NCBI GenBank assembly: GCA_022843785.1
Contig: JALHMZ010000024.1
Span: 1-41,406, forward strand
Direction of reading: 5' to 3'
Length of the DNA: 41,406 bases
DNA from: Nitrospira sp.
GTDB taxonomy: Bacteria > Nitrospirota > Nitrospiria > Nitrospirales > Nitrospiraceae
Below, in pieces: positions 7,984 to 16,790 of the stretch (positions within the stretch are counted from its first letter, which is position 1; the number at the start of each line of letters is the position of its first letter). The notes beneath the pieces were generated by a model. It made no database searches and was not told the origin of the DNA. It saw only the letters and a list, made by a program, of their open reading frames with translations. The position numbers and the translations under genes are program-made.

Positions 7984-9513
7984 ATGCCGGAACAATCAGC
8001 ACTCACGGTTCTGTTCCCTGTGAGGGATGAGAACGTGGTGCCCTTACGGCAACTGCTGAATGCCGTGGGCCAGAACATTACCAAAGAGCGGGAGGTCCTC
8101 ATGGAGAAGGTGCACAAGCTTCTCCCGCCCGCTCCCGCACGAGCGAAGGAAAGATGTTTCATCGAGTTTCACAAATTAACAACCGTGCACTTCCTGCGCT
8201 GGGTGTTACTGGAAGCAGCCACGGACGCTGAGGGACGTCGTATCGGCGCCACACTCGCCTTTGCAACGGACTATGACGGTCCGCTCCACGCGCATGTGGA
8301 CGAACTGATTGGAGTAGCCGGCGCAGCATTGGAAGCGGTCTTCTCCTTCTGCGACCCTGCACCTGCCCCCGGCGGCTTGAAGTCCTATCTGCTCGATGCC
8401 CAGCGTCCCTACGAGGCCTTCTACCGTGGACATCCCGGCCGGTCTGTCCAACAAATCTGGGGAGCCTCGAACCAGAGCGAAGAGGAGTTGCGCAAGGTAT
8501 TGGGAAAGGAATTGGACACCCTCCCACACCCGGTCACGGCTGAAGACACAGTGACCAGGGTACGGCGGTCGGCCGGCCAGAGCGGATGGAGATCGGCTTC
8601 AACAGCCGGTGAGCCACAGAAGAAACCTCAGCTCAACTCAAAACTGTTGTGGGTGATTGCCGGCGCCATCCTGGCATTCATATTGTTCGCACCCATGTGG
8701 CTTGTTGGTTGTGTGGCGGCGAGCACAGTAGTGCTGATTCTTCTGCTGGTACTGGTTATCGGCCTGTGGGGAACGGCATTGAATAGGCTCGACGGGAGCG
8801 ATCGGACTCGTGAGCGCGAGTTGCTCAACCGGCAAGGGCCTCCTCCGGACGTTGACGGCTCGAAAGACCCCTATGTCTCCGATCGGAGCCGCAAGCGGCT
8901 GATGATCGTCACCGACCTGGAGAACAGACGCGGGCTGATACAAAACCAGATGACCCACGTCGTCAACATCAAGCCCGGAAAGTTACGCCTGCGCACACTG
9001 CGGTTTATCTTGTGGGCCGTCAATCTACTGGGGAGTCGGATTTTTGTGGAAGGCAAGCTGGGCAACATCCCGACCATTCATTTTGCGCGCTGGGTCCTCA
9101 TCGACGATGACCGACGACTGCTCTTCTTCAGCAATTATGACTTCAGTTGGGAGAGCTATCTCGGAGACTTTATCGATCTGGCCTCAGACGGGCTGACCGG
9201 CATCTGGTGCAACACGACCTTTTTCCCTCAAACCAGGGTTCCCGCCTGGACTGTCATTCCCCGTGCCATCAGGCTCCTTCTGCCCCAATCGCAGACCGGG
9301 AGTCAATCGGCGAAGCGCCTGTTCGAACAAGGGGCACGCCGGGAACAGGAATTTAAGAAATGGACCAGAGACCATCAGGTACCGACCCAGGTCTGGTATA
9401 GCGCGTATCCTCTTTTGAGCGTCGTCAACGTCAATAACAATACCGAGATCGCCCGCGGGCTGTTTACAACGCACACCGGTGCCGCACTGGGCACATGGCT
9501 GAGGAAGTTGTGA
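7984..9513 (+). CDS. Unknown membrane protein with a repeated domain, next to DyP peroxidase
   Basis: 509 residues, start set by GAGGAGG 8-9 nt upstream. Two similar domains flank a central hydrophobic hairpin of two membrane helices (about 220-262). The N-terminal copy has TVHFLRWVLLE..LAFATDYDG..HVDELI (about 65-105); the C-terminal copy has TIHFARWVLIDD..LLFFSNYDFSWESYLGDFIDL (about 360-400). The repeated core HF-RWVL....NYD....... D-I suggests duplication of a ferredoxin-like alpha/beta fold like that of DyP-type peroxidases, but no haem-binding signature is visible. I have no family name for it. It lies between P450 and DyP genes on the same strand and is probably an accessory partner. 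Confidence 0.8.
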   Translation: MPEQSALTVLFPVRDENVVPLRQLLNAVGQNITKEREVLMEKVHKLLPPAPARAKERCFIEFHKLTTVHFLRWVLLEAATDAEGRRIGATLAFATDYDGPLHAHVDELIGVAGAALEAVFSFCDPAPAPGGLKSYLLDAQRPYEAFYRGHPGRSVQQIWGASNQSEEELRKVLGKELDTLPHPVTAEDTVTRVRRSAGQSGWRSASTAGEPQKKPQLNSKLLWVIAGAILAFILFAPMWLVGCVAASTVVLILLLVLVIGLWGTALNRLDGSDRTRERELLNRQGPPPDVDGSKDPYVSDRSRKRLMIVTDLENRRGLIQNQMTHVVNIKPGKLRLRTLRFILWAVNLLGSRIFVEGKLGNIPTIHFARWVLIDDDRRLLFFSNYDFSWESYLGDFIDLASDGLTGIWCNTTFFPQTRVPAWTVIPRAIRLLLPQSQTGSQSAKRLFEQGARREQEFKKWTRDHQVPTQVWYSAYPLLSVVNVNNNTEIARGLFTTHTGAALGTWLRKL

Positions 9514-9585
9514 GGCATGACTGTGAAACGACGGCGATCATCAAGTAGCCTATGCGTCATCATTTATTGTGAAGTGAGGTGAAGG

Positions 9586-11067
9586 ATGGGACTCTCCGCT
9601 ACCCCCGAAGTGGAATTTCACGACATCCAAGGATTGGTGCAACGCGGGTACAAAGAGTTGCCTGCGGCGGAATTTGTCCTGCTCACCGTGACGGATGCGC
9701 TCCACGCACGAACCTGGCTCTCAAAGCTAGCCGACCGTATCGAGCCCGCGACGGCACCGGGCCATGACAAGCGGGATCGAGCGAGTGCGCTGCACCTCGC
9801 CCTGACCTATCAGGGGCTACAGACGCTCAGTGTCGGCAAAGAGACTCTCGATCAATTCCCCCTCGCCTTTCGCGAGGGCATGGCGACAGTGCATCGAGAG
9901 CGTCTCCTTGGAGATCGTGGCGCCAGCAATGCCGCCAACTGGCGTTGGGGCAGCGCGCCCTGTCAACCCAATGCGGACGCGGAAGGGCTCTGCGAGACAG
10001 ACCGTAAGTTGCACCTCATGCTATTGATCTATGCCAAAGACGCCCCGACGTTGTCTCACATAAAGAAATCGGTACTGGATGAACTCGACACGTCCGGGCT
10101 GCATAGGATCACAGCTCTCGACACCGTGTTCCTGGCCGGTCCCGAATGTGATCCCACAGGAAACCCAAATGGACCAAAGGAACATTTCGGCTTCCGCGAC
10201 GGGATCGCCCAACCACATATCGCCGGCATGCCATCACGGGAGGATGGTCACGCCGTCCCGGGCAACATCATTCCCACCGGTGAAATTTTACTCGGGTATG
10301 CCAATACCTATGGTGAATTGCCGGAAGGTCCCACCGACGCCAACGGCCAAGGGTTCGGACGCAACGGTACGTTTTTGGTCTTCCGACAATTACACCAGGA
10401 CGTCGTGGGGTTTTGGAACTACGTCGCCCGGCAGGCTACCGAGAAGAGGTGCAGCGCCGTCGAGCTCGCAGCGAAAATGGTCGGACGCTGGCCCGATGGG
10501 ACGCCGCTCGTCGAATCACCTGAAGGACCTCAGGCGTCGTTGCAGACGCATGACGGGTTTGTCTATGCCGGCCATCCGAAGCATCCCGACCCCCACGGTT
10601 TCCATTGCCCGGTCGGCTCTCATATTCGAAGGACCAACCCGCGCGATGTCTTGAATGACGATCCCCGACAATCATTGGAACTATCGAATCAGCACCGGAT
10701 CGTTCGCCGCGGGCGCTCGTATGGCACGCCGCTCGTCGAGGATATGGATCCGGCAAAGCTGATGAAGATTCCGGACGATCAGGCCGAGCGCGGCCTGCAC
10801 TTCATCTGCCTGAATGCGGCGATCGACCGCCAATTTGAATTCATACAAAACCTCTGGGCCAATAATCCAAAGTTCGGCGGACTCTATGACGACCCCGACC
10901 CGCTCATCGGCGTATTGGACGGCGAGAAAGCCACCTTCACCGTGCAAAAGGAGCCGGCCCGTTGCACCTATTCCGACATGCCTCGATTCGTCCAGATGCG
11001 CGGCGGCGCCTACTTCTTTCTCCCCGGCATCGCCGCGATCCGCAAGCTGGCTGGATTAAAGGGGTAA
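9586..11067 (+). CDS. DyP-type (dye-decolorising) haem peroxidase
   Basis: 493 residues. It shows the family signature GXXDG as GFRDG (202-206, catalytic Asp205), followed by IAQPHI. The proximal haem ligand is probably His346 in GSHIRRTNPRD, and the distal Arg is about 374 in HRIVRRGRSYG. The C-terminal FICLNAAIDRQFEFIQNLW and FGGLYDDPDPLIG also fit. The length and absence of a Tat or Sec signal suggest a larger, cytoplasmic DyP form. DyPs oxidise phenols, dyes or other aromatic compounds with hydrogen peroxide. AGGTGAAGG lies directly upstream of the ATG. It closes the four-gene redox block, 72 nt after the duplicated-domain membrane protein. Confidence 0.93.
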   Translation: MGLSATPEVEFHDIQGLVQRGYKELPAAEFVLLTVTDALHARTWLSKLADRIEPATAPGHDKRDRASALHLALTYQGLQTLSVGKETLDQFPLAFREGMATVHRERLLGDRGASNAANWRWGSAPCQPNADAEGLCETDRKLHLMLLIYAKDAPTLSHIKKSVLDELDTSGLHRITALDTVFLAGPECDPTGNPNGPKEHFGFRDGIAQPHIAGMPSREDGHAVPGNIIPTGEILLGYANTYGELPEGPTDANGQGFGRNGTFLVFRQLHQDVVGFWNYVARQATEKRCSAVELAAKMVGRWPDGTPLVESPEGPQASLQTHDGFVYAGHPKHPDPHGFHCPVGSHIRRTNPRDVLNDDPRQSLELSNQHRIVRRGRSYGTPLVEDMDPAKLMKIPDDQAERGLHFICLNAAIDRQFEFIQNLWANNPKFGGLYDDPDPLIGVLDGEKATFTVQKEPARCTYSDMPRFVQMRGGAYFFLPGIAAIRKLAGLKG

Positions 11068-11289
11068 GCCGCGGCTCAGCCCGCCATCGTCACAGCACAA
11101 TCCGTTTGCACCACTGCCACGACAGGGGAATACCCGGCGTGCCTGCCCAAGGCCGCCATTCCTCTTGCGAATCCCCTTCACCTTGATGCGATAGACACGA
11201 CGACCACCCTCGATCCCCCACCCGATCCAGACATCCCACCTGCCTACCGGTCCTAGCATGAATAGAACCGTATGGACCTAATCGGAAGT
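11068..11289. other. Intergenic after the DyP gene, no gene seen
   Basis: No supported gene. I see no clear terminator for the redox block. Confidence 0.4.
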
Positions 11290-11375
11290 AGGCAAAACCG
11301 TACTTACGCTTCCGAGGTATATTTTTAAGTTTGTCCCTCTGCTACCTTCCCGCCGCACAAACATAGTTACTTTCC
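11290..11375 (+). repeat. Conserved intergenic element, copy B
   Basis: Second copy of the element at 4463-4555, in the same orientation, sharing CAAAAC...ACTT..GCTTC and the exact 17-nt block TGCTACCTTCCCGCCGC (11339-11355). Here the block is enclosed by GTTTGT and ACAAAC, which can pair. A further inverted repeat CGGAAG..CTTCCG spans about 11283-11314. It lies upstream of the small gene at 11513. Confidence 0.5.
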
Positions 11376-11512
11376 ATTTTCAATCACTTAGTACATGGGG
11401 TTCGCAGGTGAAATCGGAAGGAAATGCGAATCTCAACAAAGCCGAACGTCCTTAGAGGGTCAGCTATGCGCCTGCTCAGAATATTGGCGGCTGTGGACTC
11501 GCAGGAGGCACT

Positions 11513-11608
11513 GTGGAGCACCGATCAGAAAGCGGCGGGCCAGGAACATTCAATCCCTCTCGGCATATCGACAACATGAGCTTTGCCAGGAGCCTCTGCG
11601 AAACTCTG
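11513..11608 (+). repeat. R4 repeat, copy 1
   Basis: Imperfect direct repeat of 12165-12258 (roughly two thirds identical), beginning GTGGAGCACCGATCAGAA. It covers the first 32 codons of the small gene annotated here, and the second copy follows the stop of that gene. The core (11519-11554) resembles the shorter repeats at 15710 and 19621. Confidence 0.6.
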
Positions 11609-12154
11609 GTGACAATTTCCCGCATTACGAGCCATCGCTCCCAAACAAAGACTCCCGACCCCTTTTCGCATCCTTTCCTCACGCACCATAATTACCGCGT
11701 CGTAAAAGCCGTCGGCATTGCGGGACCAAGCATAGGTCAAGCCTTTGTCGACCCGCGATACCCTGAAGCCTTCAAGGTCTTCCTCAATACCAACTTGGGC
11801 GCGAATCAAGATGGCACGTCTAAAGTCGGAGTCGTCGCGGGCGCCTTTTCAACGCTCCTCGACTACAGCACGATTGTGCCCCTCAAATACATAGTCGGAA
11901 ATCTTGCATTCTGGAAGCGCGACGAGATCTATCAAGCCTTCGACCGCATAGGCTTTACCAATGCCACGATCGTGGAAGTGGCGCGCAAACCATCCAGCCG
12001 CCACCAGACGCCGCTGCGCCTGTCGTTCACCGATCGCCTGGTCTTTGATGCCTATCTGCGCAATGAATTCTCAACAGCGTTCAAAGAAGATCTCGAGCGG
12101 CCCGAAGACCCGCATAATCCGGATCGTCCGAACGCATTCCCGTGGAACCGGTAG
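11513..12154 (+). CDS. Unknown protein, possibly a remodelled fragment
   Basis: 213 residues from a GTG preceded by AGGAGG at 4 nt. The first 32 codons coincide with repeat R4 copy 1, so the N-terminus may be acquired, or the true start may be further in (a GTG at 11609 is in frame). The rest (about 58-213) is a plausible globular domain: VVKAVGIAGPSIGQAFVDP, LDYSTIVPLKYIVGNLAFWK, then a charged end PEDPHNPDRPNAFPWNR. I recognise no family. It could be an intact small cytoplasmic protein or the C-terminal remnant of a larger gene; the repeat on both sides favours a mobilised or rearranged unit. Confidence 0.5.
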   Translation: MEHRSESGGPGTFNPSRHIDNMSFARSLCETLVTISRITSHRSQTKTPDPFSHPFLTHHNYRVVKAVGIAGPSIGQAFVDPRYPEAFKVFLNTNLGANQDGTSKVGVVAGAFSTLLDYSTIVPLKYIVGNLAFWKRDEIYQAFDRIGFTNATIVEVARKPSSRHQTPLRLSFTDRLVFDAYLRNEFSTAFKEDLERPEDPHNPDRPNAFPWNR

Positions 12155-12164
12155 GCCTATAAAT

Positions 12165-12258
12165 GTGAAGCACCGATCAGAAATCGACGGGCCAAGAGCA
12201 TTCAACCACTCGCGGCACATTAGCAACGCGACCTTTTTCAAGACCGCGGCGAAACCAT
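12165..12258 (+). repeat. R4 repeat, copy 2
   Basis: Starts 11 nt after the stop of the preceding gene with GTGAAGCACCGATCAGAA and aligns with 11513-11608. There is no convincing gene from 12155 to 12493. Confidence 0.6.
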
Positions 12259-12493
12259 GAAAGGCGTTCTTGATCCGACAGTGTCGGCGACGAGAAGCCG
12301 AGATCGGGATGGCACGTGATGGCTGGCTCTGCATGACAGGACGGCATTTCAAAGCGGCCAACCAAACGCCGACCTTGGAAACCGTCAACCATTCATTGCC
12401 TGGATGGAGACAAGCCTGTGAGATGGGTGCCCCTTCTATTTCATCTCATTGCCTGGAAAGAACGCAGCGCGCGCATACTTCATGTGGATTGCA

Positions 12494-13717
12494 ATGAAGC
12501 TTCCTAAGCTGGCTCTAGTATCAGCACTTATCTTGTCGCTATTGCCCGGATGCACAGGAACGCATTTTGACATCACGCGGGAAATTGGGCTGTTACCACC
12601 CCGACTTGAGGAGCGGTCTGATTTCTACGATGCAGCAGAGGGACGCTGCAAGCAATACAATAAAGGTACAGCCAGCGCTGAATGCATTCAGTACTGGGAA
12701 GCCACCCTCTGGGCACAGGATTACCGCAGTTACGCCCGCGCCCGTGCCATATTGAATCGAAATGTTATTTATCTGGGTGGAGTGGTCGCATTGGTGAGCG
12801 TAGGAGCCTTGGCAGGATTCTCAGCGTTGGGGCATACAAACTCTGACGCATTCAAGATTATTCCAATCGCCGGTGCTTTTATCAGTGGCTTACTTGGTTA
12901 CAGCAAGAACGATGCGCTATACGAAGCATACGAAGTGGCTGGCATGAAGATCGATCAAACCCTCAGGTTGGCAGAGAGCACCGCAGGGACTCAGACCACC
13001 GGAGATTATAGTGCCAGTGCCGCTATGATTCGGCGAGAGGTTGGGGCAGCAGTCGACGAACTGACCCATAAGAGAATCGATATCGTGAAATTCCAGTCGA
13101 AAAGCGAATCGGAACAATTTAACGAAATCCAGGCTGCCTCGATGGAACGAGAGCTGGCATCTTTCAGTTTGACCACGATAGCATCAAATGAAGCTTCCAA
13201 CCCTACGGCTATTATTGCAACGCTCAATTCGGCTCCTGACTCTCAAAAACTCTCAGCAGGTGAACTGAGACTACGGCTTACTGATGTCGCTAGTGGCAAC
13301 GTGGACACTCTTCGCCTATCTTCGATGGAGGGTGCGACTATGAAGGCTGATATTCCAACAGACCTACGAGATCACGGCTTGCGGAAGTTTATTGTGGAGG
13401 TCCAAGCTCGAAATGGCAACTACACACTACGCGGCGCAAAAGACTTAACCCTGAGTTTCGAGAAGGTACGTTTTGATCTAGACGTTAAAGGACAGGGCTC
13501 GGTCAAGTATACGGATTGGGAAAACACAGCGGTAACCTGCTCAGAGAAAAAGGCCTGCCCGACACAGAAGGTCTTGAGAGACAAGGACACCCTGTTAATG
13601 GCGACAGCTCTGGCCACTGGCAAGTTGCCGCACTGGAGCTCACCTTCTTGCAATACCGACTTGACGTGCACAATCAAACCCGCAGCTGACATGAAGGTAT
13701 CCGTGGAGTTCAAGTAG
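12494..13717 (+). CDS. Unknown lipoprotein with membrane-like segment and C-terminal repeat-type domain
   Basis: 407 residues from the ATG at 12494 (alternative in-frame ATG at 12482; neither has a strong ribosome site). The signal MKLPKLALVSALILSLLPGC gives lipidation at Cys20. A hydrophobic, Gly/Ala-rich stretch (about 93-140, VIYLGGVVALVSVGALAGF then IIPIAGAFISGLLGY) could cross or dip into a membrane. The C-terminal 80 residues, with paired Cys and the pattern DVKGQGSVKYTD...C.....C......W..P.C...LTC, resemble divergent InlB-type B-repeats found in surface proteins. It ends 41 nt before a patatin-like lipoprotein gene on the same strand, so the two probably form an envelope operon. The function is unknown. 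Confidence 0.78.
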   Translation: MKLPKLALVSALILSLLPGCTGTHFDITREIGLLPPRLEERSDFYDAAEGRCKQYNKGTASAECIQYWEATLWAQDYRSYARARAILNRNVIYLGGVVALVSVGALAGFSALGHTNSDAFKIIPIAGAFISGLLGYSKNDALYEAYEVAGMKIDQTLRLAESTAGTQTTGDYSASAAMIRREVGAAVDELTHKRIDIVKFQSKSESEQFNEIQAASMERELASFSLTTIASNEASNPTAIIATLNSAPDSQKLSAGELRLRLTDVASGNVDTLRLSSMEGATMKADIPTDLRDHGLRKFIVEVQARNGNYTLRGAKDLTLSFEKVRFDLDVKGQGSVKYTDWENTAVTCSEKKACPTQKVLRDKDTLLMATALATGKLPHWSSPSCNTDLTCTIKPAADMKVSVEFK

Positions 13718-13758
13718 GGCAACACAGTCCCCCGCTCATTGGGAAAGAGGAGTGGCAA

Positions 13759-15687
13759 ATGAGGTCTTTAACAAGCCTGTTCCTAATCATGGCTCTCTCT
13801 ACAACACTTATCGGCTGCGAAGTTCCACAAATCGCACCCCCCGGCCATGTTATCGGCTCACCACTAGAGGGGACCCCTACAGATTGCTCAAAGTGGAAAT
13901 CAGAAGAACCGAGTCTGAACCTAGAGGCACCGGAGGACTGCGTACGCGCAAAAGCAAACAACACAAAACTGGAGTGGTACAAGGAGAATGAATGGCCCTA
14001 CAACCGAGGACGCGGCGAGACGGTCTCCTCCAAACAACGCCCACTTGTCTGCGTAGCTATTTCGGGAGGTGGGATTCGCTCAGCAGCATTTGGAATTGGC
14101 GTTCTAAAAGGTCTGCACAAAACCTCTGTGACGGGAACCAACAAGACATTACTCAGCTATACTGACATTATCTCAGGCACCTCAGGTGGCGCGTATGCCG
14201 TATCCTGGTACTACACGCAGCATCCTGGAGGCACCGATGGAGACACAAATTTATTCGAGGAGGATGGATTTTTCCAAACTGTGCTCCAGGACAAGGCGAG
14301 CTTTCTTGGCTTTGGTGCATATACCGCCTCGCTCATCGGCAACGTCGTCGTTGCTAGTCCCCTAAACCTTATCCTCAACGGAATCTGGGGCTCACATACC
14401 AATACAAACTTCGGCCGCTACCTGTATCGATCGAACCTAAGAAACACGTTCCAGGGTGGGGCATCGTACTCGCTGAAACAGCTAAATGCCAAAATCCAGT
14501 CTAACAAGATGCCCTATTTTATTATCACGACCACATCACGCATAGACGAGAATAATTTCCATATGGAAAGCCTCCTAAGTAATACAGTGTTTGAATTCAC
14601 ACCGGTCCATATAGGCAACGACGGATTCACCTATGTTAAAATCAATGATGATAATGACAAGGATGGCCAGAGGGCGCCGACCCTAGAAATCGAAAAAATC
14701 ACCGCCGTATCGGGAGCTGCTCCGGACAGCAGCCACAAGGTTTCCGGCAGTGCACAACGATTCTTATCTTCTGGGTTCAATGCAGACTACGGCTACTACA
14801 TTAAGAACTACAACGACACGCGCCCACAATGGCGCCGCTCGCTAACAAAGCTAGCACCTTTCCCATTCTATTTCTTCACCGAGTCCTACAACCGTGACTT
14901 GTACGGTTCCGACATTTATTTATCGGATGGAGGACACCAGGAAAATCTTGCAGCCTACCCCCTTATTCGCCGTCAGTGTGAGCAACTCATAATAGTCGAT
15001 GGAGAATACGACCCCAACTATGAATTTGAGAGCTACTTTAAGCTGAAACATAACATCGAACGAGAGCTTCAAGTAACCATGGCCCTCAAATCTACAGACT
15101 TCTGCGAAAAAACCCGCCGAAATGGCTGCCGCGACACAGATATCGAACGCATTGAAAAAATACTGCAGCACAACTCAGAACTTCCAGGCGCGCGTGGTGA
15201 CGCCGAAAGCCGTCGCCCAGGTATTCCCCGCTGCTGCTTCTCAGGACAACATCCGGTCATCAAGGGAATGATCGGCCATTTCCCAACCCTTGGTGAATCG
15301 GACAAAATAGAATGGAATCAAATCAAAGTCACATATATCAAAATGGCTATTGATGAAAACCTCTTCAAAGGTTGGGCACACATGTCAGACCCCAAACGCG
15401 ATGCTGTTAAAAGGCAAGTTGGCACATACGCTGCAGACTATTTCGCCAAGGCCACAGCTGATATCTGCGATGTTCAGTATTGGTACCCCTGTGAATTCCC
15501 ACAGTTTTCCACCATATATCAAAGCTTCACACCAACCCAGTTCAAGGCCTATGTGGACCTCGGTGCCACAATGGTAAATAATCACCTCAAAGCCAGATTC
15601 GACGATGGCTCACTCCATTTAGACCTTTGCGATAACTTCTCGTCAAAGAAGGCCGATGAATGCAACAAGATCGTCAAACAACAATGA
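13759..15687 (+). CDS. Patatin-like phospholipase, lipoprotein
   Basis: 642 residues with a GAGGAG ribosome site 7 nt upstream. The signal ends in the lipobox LIGC (Cys20). The patatin (cPLA2-like) catalytic parts are complete: oxyanion loop SGGGIRS (102-108), nucleophile elbow GTSGG (Ser142), and the Asp of the Ser-Asp dyad in LSDGGHQEN (Asp390). Such enzymes cleave acyl chains from membrane lipids; with its lipid anchor this one would act in the envelope, on the cell's own or foreign lipids. The C-terminal part (about 430-642) is Cys-containing and unassigned. It follows a lipoprotein gene and precedes a membrane-protein gene and SIR2-HerA. Patatin domains also occur as effectors in anti-phage systems, but a lipoprotein form is unusual for that role. 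Confidence 0.9.
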   Translation: MRSLTSLFLIMALSTTLIGCEVPQIAPPGHVIGSPLEGTPTDCSKWKSEEPSLNLEAPEDCVRAKANNTKLEWYKENEWPYNRGRGETVSSKQRPLVCVAISGGGIRSAAFGIGVLKGLHKTSVTGTNKTLLSYTDIISGTSGGAYAVSWYYTQHPGGTDGDTNLFEEDGFFQTVLQDKASFLGFGAYTASLIGNVVVASPLNLILNGIWGSHTNTNFGRYLYRSNLRNTFQGGASYSLKQLNAKIQSNKMPYFIITTTSRIDENNFHMESLLSNTVFEFTPVHIGNDGFTYVKINDDNDKDGQRAPTLEIEKITAVSGAAPDSSHKVSGSAQRFLSSGFNADYGYYIKNYNDTRPQWRRSLTKLAPFPFYFFTESYNRDLYGSDIYLSDGGHQENLAAYPLIRRQCEQLIIVDGEYDPNYEFESYFKLKHNIERELQVTMALKSTDFCEKTRRNGCRDTDIERIEKILQHNSELPGARGDAESRRPGIPRCCFSGQHPVIKGMIGHFPTLGESDKIEWNQIKVTYIKMAIDENLFKGWAHMSDPKRDAVKRQVGTYAADYFAKATADICDVQYWYPCEFPQFSTIYQSFTPTQFKAYVDLGATMVNNHLKARFDDGSLHLDLCDNFSSKKADECNKIVKQQ

Positions 15688-15709
15688 GACGCCCATACCG
15701 ATGAGAACA

Positions 15710-15735
15710 GAAAATGGCGGCAGGAACCATTGATT
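15710..15735 (+). repeat. 26-nt direct repeat, copy 1
   Basis: Begins GAAAATGGCGGCAGGAACC and continues ATTGATT, 22 nt after the patatin stop. It is repeated with one mismatch at 19621-19646, just after herA. It also resembles the core of R4 (11519-11554): ACCGAT, CAGAAA, GGCGG, CAGGAAC and ATT occur in the same order. Confidence 0.7.
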
Positions 15736-15883
15736 GAATCGACGGCCATGAATTCTATTTCGGATTGATTCCCGACACCGTTTCCCATCCCTCGAGACCG
15801 TTGCAAAACATACGTCAACGCGATGAGAAATCTTGACTCAACCGTCTACGCAAAACCTGGTGGCACCCAAGCGAGGACAGTGG

Positions 15884-16462
15884 ATGCACCCTGAACATCA
15901 GCCCACCAATAATCGAACCACCGTAATGGCAATTGGCATCGTCAGCATGCTGACTTGGGTTGGGCTTTTCTCCGCTGGCCTCCTAATCGACTCCGAACCA
16001 TACCGTGAAGCGCTGCTCGACAATGATGTCACAGGTACTAATTTGTTACTCGCAGCTTTGTTGTACACCCCTACAAGCGTGGCGCTACTCAGCATGTTAG
16101 CGGGATTGCTTGGAGGTTGCGCTAGCTTGATGTGCGATCACAAGGGGTTGCATGAGCAGATTCGGAACGCTGAGAAGGAGGGCAACCTAGAATTAGCTAA
16201 GAGATTGTCGGTGCGCGCTTCCTACCTCGCCGAATCGCCAGTTTCTTCGATGTTGCGCGGCTTCCTTGTTTATCTCGCCATTATTTCGGGCATTCTCCTG
16301 GCAATCTCTTCCCCTTTTGAAAAGACAAGCGCTGACCAGTTCATTCGGCTTGCCGGACTCTTCTCTGTCATCGCGTTTGTGATGGGGTACGACCCCACAC
16401 GCTTCGAAGACCTCATAGAAAACTTGTCTTCACTTAGCCGCAAAGCTGCAGATCGGAAATAA
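15884..16462 (+). CDS. Unknown four-helix inner-membrane protein
   Basis: 192 residues from the ATG at 15884 (GAGGA 6 nt upstream; an in-frame TTG at 15833 is less likely). There are four hydrophobic segments: about 14-35, 52-77, 124-142 and 150-166. Between helices 2 and 3 lies a charged loop (HKGLHEQIRNAEKEGNLELAK). After helix 4 comes VMGYDPTRFEDLIENL; a GYDP..F motif after the last helix is a pattern I have seen in uncharacterised membrane proteins. No enzymatic motif is visible. It sits between the patatin lipoprotein and the SIR2-HerA pair, on the same strand, inside the segment bounded by the 26-nt direct repeats, so a link to the defence pair is possible but unproven. Confidence 0.75.
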   Translation: MHPEHQPTNNRTTVMAIGIVSMLTWVGLFSAGLLIDSEPYREALLDNDVTGTNLLLAALLYTPTSVALLSMLAGLLGGCASLMCDHKGLHEQIRNAEKEGNLELAKRLSVRASYLAESPVSSMLRGFLVYLAIISGILLAISSPFEKTSADQFIRLAGLFSVIAFVMGYDPTRFEDLIENLSSLSRKAADRK

Positions 16463-16500
16463 ACTGGCTATGCAGTGATCAGCCCACTCGGAAGATAAGA

Positions 16501-16580
16501 CGAGGACATTCTGAATTTCCAAGCAAGTAAAGACTTCGCTTCTCGACACCCCAAGCCGCCGCCACACCCTGCCCACCCCC
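16501..16580 (+). repeat. R2 repeat, copy 1 (5' half only)
   Basis: Contains GAGGACATTCTGAATTTCC, then GACTTCGCTTCTCGACACCCC and CCGCCGCCACACCCTG, matching the first half of the R2 copies at 22370 and 30914. The 3' hairpin half is missing. It lies upstream of the SIR2 gene. The rest of 16463-16790 shows no gene. Confidence 0.7.
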
Positions 16581-16790
16581 CTTCAATGGGAGGTGGGGAG
16601 AGAGCGGGAAGAGGATAGAGGAGAAGCCTACACTAACACTCCCTGTACTCGCGCCACTAAAATACTGCGCTGAAGGCCCTACGTCTCACCTTGCAGCTTG
16701 ACCGTTGCCCTCCTATAATCAGCGTCCCTAAGATGCGCAAGACAGCGCAATTTTACTGCGACTGAGACGATTTCCTCGTTGAGCAGGAAT

